This document shows, piece after piece, positions 56,856 through 64,000 of a stretch of 64,000 nt of DNA. Below the pieces are notes generated by a model, which had not been told where the DNA came from, ran no database searches, and worked only from the letters and a program-made list of their open reading frames with translations. How positions within the stretch are numbered: the stretch's first letter is position 1; each line of letters begins with the position of its first letter. Origin of the DNA: Casuarius casuarius (taxonomy: Eukaryota > Chordata > Aves > Casuariiformes > Casuariidae); NCBI GenBank assembly GCA_003342895.1, contig PTFA01000160.1, positions 1,198,524 to 1,262,523 on the forward strand, given 5' to 3'. The position numbers and the translations under genes were made by a program.

Positions 56856-59626
56856 AGGACAATACCCAGGCGCTCTGGACGCGCAGTCTTCTTAGGCTCG
56901 ATCTACACCTAGTGGCTACGCCGCGCTATGGGCTGCGTCTCCAGCCGAAGCTCCGCGCGGTCGTGTCCAGCCCTGCGCGGGCTCCGGCCGCGCTCGCCGC
57001 GTGTGGATGGTTTCCTGCCTCTTCTCCCTCCGTCCGGGCCCTGGCCCCTGAGCCGTCCCGGCTGGTCCGCTCGCTTCCCTTCGCGTCCTTCCTGCCCCGG
57101 CTGCACAGCCCTCGATGGACCAGCTCCAGATTCCAGCTCTCCTCGTCCCCAGGACTATGTTCTGGTCTGCCCTGCTCTTTTCTTTTCTTTTTTTTCCCTA
57201 GAGCATGAGTTAAAGATATCAGCCTGGGTGAACTCTCGGTGAAGCTTAACGGAAAAGCAACTGGCTGTTAAAATTTTTGCCTTTTCCAAGTGCAAACAAA
57301 GAAACACCACTGATCTTTCACCCCATAAGTGATTTGCAGCTATGAAGATGCGTCTCGAAAGCCCTTACTGCTCAGCGTGGTCTCAGCCATCCCAACCGTA
57401 GGCAGGGGAGCCTGGAGCTAACGGCTTCCATGTTTCACGGGATGTTTGTGTGGACCATCCAGGGACCTCGAGCTGGTGGTGTGTGTGGCACCCAGCGACT
57501 TGCTGTCTGTCACCACGGCCGGGCAGACCTAGCTGCCACCTGCAGCACCAGCACTGTGAGCAGCTCCAGGCACGGGAGCCTCACCCTGCCCCGTCGTGTC
57601 CCCTGCACCAGGAGCCGTGGCGGGGCCAGCATGGGGGGACGCAGAGAGATGCCTAGAGACCAGGGCACAGGCAGGCTTGGCCCCAGCTCGGCGCACAGGG
57701 AATAACCGGGTAATAACACAGCCCCACAGTATAACAGAGAAGAAACTTCCCGTTTGCGCTGTTCTCCTCGGAGTTTACCAGCGACACCAGCTGACAAGGA
57801 AGCACTCGCAAAAAAAGCAAGAGCAGTTCTCCTGGACACACCGTGCACTCCTGCAGCAGGCTTTGGACTCCGCACAAGGGAAAGGGGAGCTGGGCTGGCT
57901 GAGGGTCTTCCCAGCCCGTGAGTGAAAGAAAGGAGAGGGAGAGGGAGGGGAAGAGAGAGGAGGGCAGAGGCAAAGGCAAATAGAGAGAAGGATTTAAAAA
58001 GAAATGTTTTAAATGATGAAAAACACCCTAGCAGTGTTTCCCTTCAGGTTTTATTTTGCTCTTCAGGAGCTTGAAAGGCATCTAACTCCCAAGCCCTTGT
58101 AGAGCAAGCATAGATTTCACACTATAAAATATAAATAACCTGATTTTGCTGCTTGGTCCAAGCCATTGAAATCTCTTAAGTTTTCTCTCCATGGTGATTT
58201 GTTACAAGCCAGTCCATAATACATGGCTTAATAAACCCCAAACTCCAGCGCAAGTGAGGTGGGGGGACAGGTCCCAGATGCTTGGTCAGCAGGGGACAAG
58301 GAGATGGGAAACGAGGGAGCAGCTGCAGACGCAGATTGAGCTCCTCTCCTCATTACCGCCAGCAGAAGGGCTGCAGAGGGGACTGCTGCACCGTCCGGTG
58401 GCCGATATCGGGCAAGAGAGTCACGGGAACCGCCACTGCCCGGCTCTCAGGAGTGTGCAGGCGGCTGGCCTGGGAGGAAACACTCAAAATTCCTGCACTT
58501 TCATGAACTTCAGGCTGCAGGATTTTCCATCCTGAACATTCGCAGGAGGAAGTGCATTATCTCCTGGTCGATACTCATCTGTTTTATGATGCTTCAGTTC
58601 CCCAGGAAAGGAGCAGAAGCAATATCATGTAACCAATTACGCAACACGTGCTTGAGGACATCTGTATTCAGAACTAGAATGAAACGCGGGTTACAAGCAA
58701 CAATTCATAATGAGTCAGGCTGAGGCTGGATTTTCCAAACAGCCTTCTCTTCCCATCGTAACTTCTGCCCTAAAACACAGGGGATTTTACTCCTGCTGGG
58801 TTTCCACATGCATGCACAGTGCGTCAGACTTCAGGTTTCTACCCATAATTCAGAGAAACCATAAGATGATGCCCAGTACGAGCAAATGAAGAGGTAGCTG
58901 GTATCAAGGGCTAGATGCAGAGAGCGGGAGGCAGGCGCTGCTTGCGGGGCCGCAGGCAGCGTGCGACGCACGCGACATGGCACGTTTGCACCGCAGCACG
59001 GGAGCTGCTCGTCTGGGCTGGGCCAGCCCCATCTCTCCTCTCCCTCAGCCTCCTGCCCGTGACAGCCTCCTCTCTCTGTCAGCAATAAGCAGTAAGAAGT
59101 ATTAAAAAGCACTTAAAGGAAGTATTATGGGAAGCCCTTAAGGACTGTTTTATCTTCACCCCATAGGTTAGTGGTTGGCTTACGTCCTGAAGCAGAAGGG
59201 CTTGCAGGCGGGAGGTGTTTATTCCTGTCTAGTGCCACTGTGGCTTTCTCATTATTTATAGAAATCTCCAGTGGCTTTTTACACATCACTGTTCCCTGGG
59301 CTGGAATAGGCTGGTCGGGACTGGGTGCATTTTCTGAACCCCGAGTGCCCACCCGGAGCCCTGGCATGGTGCAGAGGGGCCCCAAGGCAGCAACGGCCCC
59401 GGCCTGGTGCAGCTGGGGTTGCTCCGAGCGCTGCTCTGTGCCAGCACCCCCGATCCGCGCAGGATGTGGCAGAGCACAAGAGCACCTTGGCTACGGGCTC
59501 ACCGATTTCCCTGCCCCTGCCCCAACCAGTCTGTTGATTTTTCCGAGTGCCTTCACACTATTGCCTGTGCCTGTGCCAGGCAGCGAGGCCACATCTCTGC
59601 AGGCGGAGAGCCGCTGTCACAAGCCT

Positions 59627-59680
59627 CTGCGGCGGGTTGCGGCTGCCTGGCCCCTGCGGCGGGTTGCGGCTGCCTGGCCC
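59627..59680 (+). repeat. Perfect tandem duplication, 2 x 27 bp
   Basis: The unit beginning CTGCGGCGGGTTGCGGCTGC occurs at 59627-59653 and 59654-59680 without difference. Identity implies a recent event or ongoing slippage. The unit length is divisible by three. Confidence 0.9.
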
Positions 59681-60402
59681 CTCTGCTCAGGTGCCAGTAC
59701 ATGGCACTAGCTTGCATAACACAGATCTGTCAAGTTTGTGTATTATTAGTATCCGAATGTCTGGACCAAACTCTACGCAGAGATAAAAACAAAAAAAAGA
59801 AAGGAAAAACAACACAATTGCATGTGCCGCGGAAGCAGCCTGGAGAACAGTCCGTGCTGCTGAGTGAGGTGAATTAGAGTCACCATGAAAAAGAAAGAAC
59901 AGAAGCACTGTTACTAAATCGGGAACTCAGCTGGAAGCTTTTTCTCCATTTTGCAAGAGACCAGATCTGCTACAGCATCGTCTTAAAGCACCAAGTGCCT
60001 CGCAAGGTGCCGGGTCGCCCGGGCTGTGCCGCAGGCCCTCGCCCCGCCGTGGGGACGGCTCCGGGTACTCGTCCCCAGGAGGTCGCAGTGCCGAGGGCAG
60101 CTGCTCGTCTGCGGCTCAGCAAGGACGTGGCTACCAGCCGGTGCTCGACGGCTAGTGCCGTCAGCAAGGGGTGCCAGCCTTGGGAGGCGCCGGGCAGCAG
60201 CAGATCCAAAGGCTGCCTGCGCGTCCTCCAAAGTCCAGAGGCTCTGCCAGAGGCAACAGACAAAAGTGAGCTCAGAAGAAGAAAATCTTGGCTTTCCTTT
60301 CACCATGGGGACAAAGGAAGGTAGAGATGTTGTGACAGAGCAAATAAACCCTGTTCATCGCCTGGGCTAATGCGCTTGGGCATGGTGCCATGCAAAGACA
60401 CC

Positions 60403-60428
60403 CTGCTGCCGCTGCCGCTGCTGCTGCC
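60403..60428 (+). repeat. CTG/CCG trinucleotide run
   Basis: CTGCTGCCGCTGCCGCTGCT and two further units form an imperfect GCTGCC-type repeat. Confidence 0.8.
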
Positions 60429-60751
60429 AGGGCTCACGTGGTTGCCGCTGCCCGGGCAGGAGGAAGGGGCTGGTGCTGTCCTCCGCTTCTCTGCAGGTGA
60501 GACGCTCCCTGGAGACCACCACGCAAAGCCAGGGCACAGGGGCCCCAATTAAAGACCCCGCTCTTGTCCCTCGTTGCTGCCCGAGCGCTCGCTGCTGCCC
60601 GTTAGCGATGCTGGGGACAAGGGACAGACCTGCACCAGAAGCCTGAGGAGGATGAAGACATTAGATGTGCTTTGGAGGGAAAAGGAGGGAAGGACAAAGA
60701 GAAGCAGAGGAAAGGCTGTCCCCTGGTGCATTTCAGTAGAAAACAGCCTTG

Positions 60752-60768
60752 TTTTTTTTTTTTTTTTT
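60752..60768 (+). repeat. Poly-T tract
   Basis: Seventeen T in a row. No retrocopy features are seen on the minus strand. Confidence 0.9.
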
Positions 60769-60985
60769 CCAGACCCTGTTTTCCATTTCAAATCAGCCCT
60801 GACACTTTAGCTAAGTTTTTTTTAATAAACCAGGTTTGTTCATTAAAATCCATTCATCTGAAGTGTCACAACCAATTTCAAAGAAAAATAACACTTGAGG
60901 GAGAAGGAACCCCCCCGTGCCGTGGTGCCCATCAGCCTGCTCGGTGACAGAGGCAGGAGAGCAGCGCGAGGGGACGTCCCAGCAG

Positions 60986-61470
60986 CTGCCCCCCCCTCCG
61001 AAACGCTGCGGGCGGCGCGGGTTTGCAAGCCGCAGACGAGGCACATGCAGCTCGGGCTGCAGCCTCCGCGCTCGCCTCGCGGCCCTGCGACGGAGCAAGG
61101 CTGCCAGCCCCAGCTGCGAGGGGCGGCTGCAGGGAGCGGGGCCGGCAGGTTGTCCCCGGGGCCACCAGCCGCCCCCGCTGCCCCCAGCCCCAGCCTGACC
61201 CGGGGAGCCGACCCGACCGGCAAAGCCGCCCTCCTGGGGCAGCGCCGGGGGACTTCCAGCTGCAGCATCCTCCCGTCTGATGCCGGCGCGGGGTACCCTG
61301 GGTGCTGTTGGGACCCCTTCCCCCCGGGCCGGGATGGTCCCACGCCGGAGCCCGCGGGCGCTGCAGCCCCCGGCCCACGCAGGTACTGCCAGGGTGGCTG
61401 CGGGCGATGAGCATCCCCTAACCCCCGCGCAGCGCCCGCCCGCCCGTGCCGGCCCCTCGCTCTTCCACAT
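60986..61470. promoter_or_regulatory. CpG island
   Basis: Nearly 500 bases of GC-rich, CpG-dense DNA, long enough to meet classical island size. Frames are open on both strands, without a recognisable product. It contains a minus-strand G-quadruplex motif. With the 61740-62030 patch and the element at 62060 it forms the second promoter-like region of the window. Confidence 0.45.
61172..61201 (-). other. G-quadruplex motif on the minus strand
   Basis: Plus-strand C runs of 5, 5, 4 and 3, with spacers of 4, 2 and 7 bases, give a canonical quadruplex on minus within the CpG island. Confidence 0.6.
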
Positions 61471-61739
61471 CCAGGGGACGGAAAAGGGAGGAAGGAGGGC
61501 GGAGAGGAGAGCGAAAGGTACGGGAAGGTAAAACCTGCCCAGGAAGGAGGGCTAAATCTGCAAGAAAGTTTCTTGAAGGAAGAAAGTCACAACCAGAAAG
61601 GCTGAAAAAGGATGAAATGTGACAGAAAAGTTGGCCTGAGGGAAACAGAGGGAGCTAAAAAAAACCATCCAAAGTCTGCAAGAAGAAAGAGAAGGGGAAG
61701 TGCTGCTAACAAGGAGAAAAGGGGTTACACTGGGCTCTT

Positions 61740-62035
61740 CCATCGCGGATGCTCCTGCAGGGCCTCCTGGCTTGGTGAGAAGCGAGCCGAGGGCCCGAGC
61801 GGGGAGCCAGGAGGCGGCTGGACGGCAGGGCCACGGCGGTGCCCAGCAGCGCGGTTTCCACTCCGCCGTGCTGAAAGGTGCCGGGGGGTTGTCCCGAGCC
61901 CCCGGCAGCCGCGGGGCTGGAGCCCGTGCTGCCCCGGCTGCACCGCGTTCGGCCGGCGCCTGCACCGGGGAGCTCCCTGCCCGCCCAGCAGTGCCTCCCC
62001 GCCTGCCTCCGCCACGGCTCTGCTTTCCTCCTGAC
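61740..62035. promoter_or_regulatory. CpG-rich patch
   Basis: GC-rich, CpG-dense sequence of about 300 bases, directly next to the AT-rich element at 62060. No exon is recognised. Confidence 0.4.
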
Positions 62036-62059
62036 TTGAGCACAGAAATCCTCTTTGCC

Positions 62060-62225
62060 TTTCATTCACCCAGGGACTTCATTGGTATTTAATAAACTCA
62101 ATTAAGCAGCTGCCTTAATTTGCTTTCGCAATGGAAACATAATTGTTTCTGCTGTTAAAATGCAGGGACTCTCCACTGCAAGTGGTGGGTGCTGAGGAGC
62201 AGGCTAATAAAACGCAGAAGAGCCC
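62060..62225. promoter_or_regulatory. AT-rich candidate enhancer with homeodomain/E-box dyad
   Basis: A compact AT-rich element between two CpG-rich patches. At 62100-62120 arms AATTAAG and CTTAATT flank CAGCTGC, so two TAATT homeodomain half-sites frame an E-box (CAGCTG) almost symmetrically. Further TAAT-type sites follow (ACATAATTGTTTCTG near 62137, with a SOX-like ATTGTT). Such order is typical of bHLH/homeodomain-responsive enhancers. Conservation is untested. Confidence 0.4.
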
Positions 62226-62518
62226 CGGACTCGGGGAAGTGATGTGCGCTTCCCCCTAGGAAATACCCACGTTATCCTCGCCCAGGGCCGGCTGGTGCGG
62301 GGGAAGAGCGGGGACGGCGGAGCGGCCGCTGCAGGCTGCTGCGGGGCTTCGCAGCCCTGCTCCCCGCTCCCTGCTCACTCGGGCTGTCGCAGGTTCAGTC
62401 CCTCCCCGCGGAGACACACGATCACCGTGCAGCTCCGTCATGCATCCCGCGTAGAAATACACGTAAAAATACGTGTGCACACACTGGTGCCTTCTCACAG
62501 GCATATATGTACATCTGT
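62226..62518. other. Unique non-coding DNA
   Basis: GC-rich, with a CpG-denser part at 62280-62340. No gene is recognised. Confidence 0.4.
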
Positions 62519-62572
62519 GCATGCACACACACACACGCACACACACACGCACACACCCCACACCACACACCA
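62519..62572 (+). repeat. CA microsatellite
   Basis: GCATGCACACACACACACGC, then CACACACACGCACACACC, grading into ACCACACACCACC. It is an imperfect CA repeat in the opposite sense to the TG array at 37455. Confidence 0.9.
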
Positions 62573-62754
62573 CCCCCCAGGATCCGGCCAGCATCCGCAG
62601 GCACCCAGTGCTCTACGTGCGTGCACACCCCCCGCTTAGCACTCAGCATCCCGAAGAGCTGTGCACGTCAGCACCCAGGCACACGTCTCACAGCAGCCTT
62701 GCTACAAATAAATGGGAAAAGAGGTTATTTTGCAAACAGTGGGTGTCATGGTTA

Positions 62755-62768
62755 CCCCCCCCCCCCCC
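62755..62768 (+). repeat. Poly-C run
   Basis: Fourteen C in a row. Its length is likely uncertain in the assembly. Confidence 0.85.
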
Positions 62769-64000
62769 ACGCACCCTGCCCAGGTGAGAAAAGCTCTGGG
62801 GAGAAGGGGAGAGACAAATTATCAGCTGTGCTGTTTGTATGTCGTATGAAGTCTCTACAGAGAGCTCCAAAGAGGAAAAAAAAATGCTGCTTTTATAAGG
62901 TTTATGTTGAGATATTTGTTAAGATTGAGGATTTGGAAAATACCACGGCCACTGTGAAGCGACGCGACTGGCCCAGAGGTGGCTGCAGCCGGGAGCTGGG
63001 TGAAGACCACGGTCCGGCCGCGCGCTGAGGAGGACTGAGCGGAGAAACGACCCTGCGTCTGCACAAGCGGCAGAGTAACTTGTGCAGAGAGCAAAAACGG
63101 GAGAGAGGAAGAGACAGATGGTCCTATTTTATACAAAAAGGCAAGAAGGGAAGATGTAGCTTGGGAATCTCCCCAGAACAAAGCCATCTGTGAGGTATAA
63201 GGCCTAGACTGCTGCCGGTAGAGCAAGGTAGCCAAAATACTACAGCAGCGAAACGTGCTTTGCTATAGAATTGCATTTCATGACTTTCTTCTCCTTATTT
63301 TTGACTTTGAGGTTGCAGATATTTTAACCAAGAATTTAACCTTTTCTCTTTTTTCTAACTGGAATAGATTTGCACTTACTGTCACACTTGTCTGATGCTA
63401 AGCAGGCTGTCTGGGAGCTCCTGTGGGTCCAGGGTGATTCCTTCTGCAAATACAGGGAACCCAAATAAATGGGTGTTGTGGACAAATGCTCTAAAACCCT
63501 AGTAACTAGGCACCAATTTGGAAATCTCCTGAGCCAGCCCGTGTTTCACGCTGAAGCTCCAGCGGTCAATTTAGGAGCTGGTGGCACCAAGTGCGAGGAG
63601 ATCTTGTTCTTCCAGAAGGGGAGTAGCAACATCCACCTCTTCTCCGGTAACCGCGGCTGATCCAGCATCGCTCTGGGGATGGACTGCCCCGCTCAGGTCT
63701 CTCCACCGCAAATACACCACATGCCAGCGATGTCCCCGCTTGGGAATGCTGGATCGTCCACATGGCAGAAGTGCCCCACACCCGGGTTGTCCCCCGCCAA
63801 CGCTGACAGCGAGAGAGGGCAAACGAGATCGTCAGTCCTTGACACCTCGACCTTCCTGCTGCGGCTCTGCCTCTTCAAAGACGTCCTCCCCTCGGACCGC
63901 TTCCAGCGCTGACAGATAAACAGGGGCATAAATCTGGGCAGGGTCACGCTCTAATTGAGAGCCCACCCATGCGCAGGAATGCGAGAGACCGAGGAGGTGG
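62769..64000. other. Unique non-coding DNA
   Basis: No gene recognised. 63240-63380 is AT-rich and featureless. 63560-63930 holds overlapping frames on both strands without known domains. Confidence 0.4.

Larger units (their letters stand above)
56856..60985. other. Unique non-coding DNA
   Basis: No supported gene. 56900-57110 is CpG-rich with frames open on both strands. A polypurine stretch lies at 57921-57970. 58000-58220 and 58530-58860 are AT-leaning. A 27-base tandem duplication is at 59627-59680, a GCTGCC-type repeat at 60403-60428 and a poly-T run at 60752-60768. Confidence 0.4.

Overview
The window reads as vertebrate nuclear DNA from a sauropsid (bird, crocodilian or turtle). The evidence is fragments of CR1-type LINEs, palindromic MITE relics ending in ATCAGGCCC, faint MIR/L2-type tails, many dense CpG patches and no mammalian Alu/L1/B-type repeats. 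Every transposon relic is old and degraded; I see no young insertion. I cannot separate bird from crocodilian or turtle by eye.

I found no protein-coding exon, tRNA, rRNA or known microRNA that I can support. The longer open frames lie mostly in GC-rich, stop-poor DNA, often open on both strands, and show no domain I recognise. The best reading is intergenic or large-intron DNA rich in candidate regulatory elements: AT-rich islands with homeodomain, octamer, SOX and GATA-like sites set between CpG-dense patches. This layout is typical around developmental transcription-factor genes, but I cannot identify the locus.

Layout. 1-10 kb: mostly unique DNA, an antisense CR1 relic at 3.2-3.6 kb, a CpG patch at 7.0 kb and a CR1 3' end at 9.8 kb. 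10-16.5 kb: an AT-rich island with an octamer site, a 2-kb CpG-rich cluster (11.15-13.2 kb) that is the best promoter candidate, a second AT-rich block with a MITE relic and a CTCF-like site, then an AT-rich block ending in an antisense MIR/L2 tail. 16.5-31 kb: unique DNA with a CTCF-like site, CR1 and T-rich repeat relics and a long AT-rich island at 25.1-25.9 kb. 31-43 kb: a MITE relic, two blocks peppered with isolated single N bases, a TG microsatellite, a very dense short CpG patch and two more AT-rich islands. 43-56 kb: a purine tract, GATA/homeodomain islands, a 120-nt imperfect palindrome at 45.9 kb and three MIR/L2 relics. 56-64 kb: a TTTCC array broken by a 55-N gap, CpG-rich DNA at 61-62 kb, a homeodomain/E-box dyad at 62.1 kb and CA and C-run repeats.

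All conservation statements are inference from base composition and motifs; no alignment was possible.
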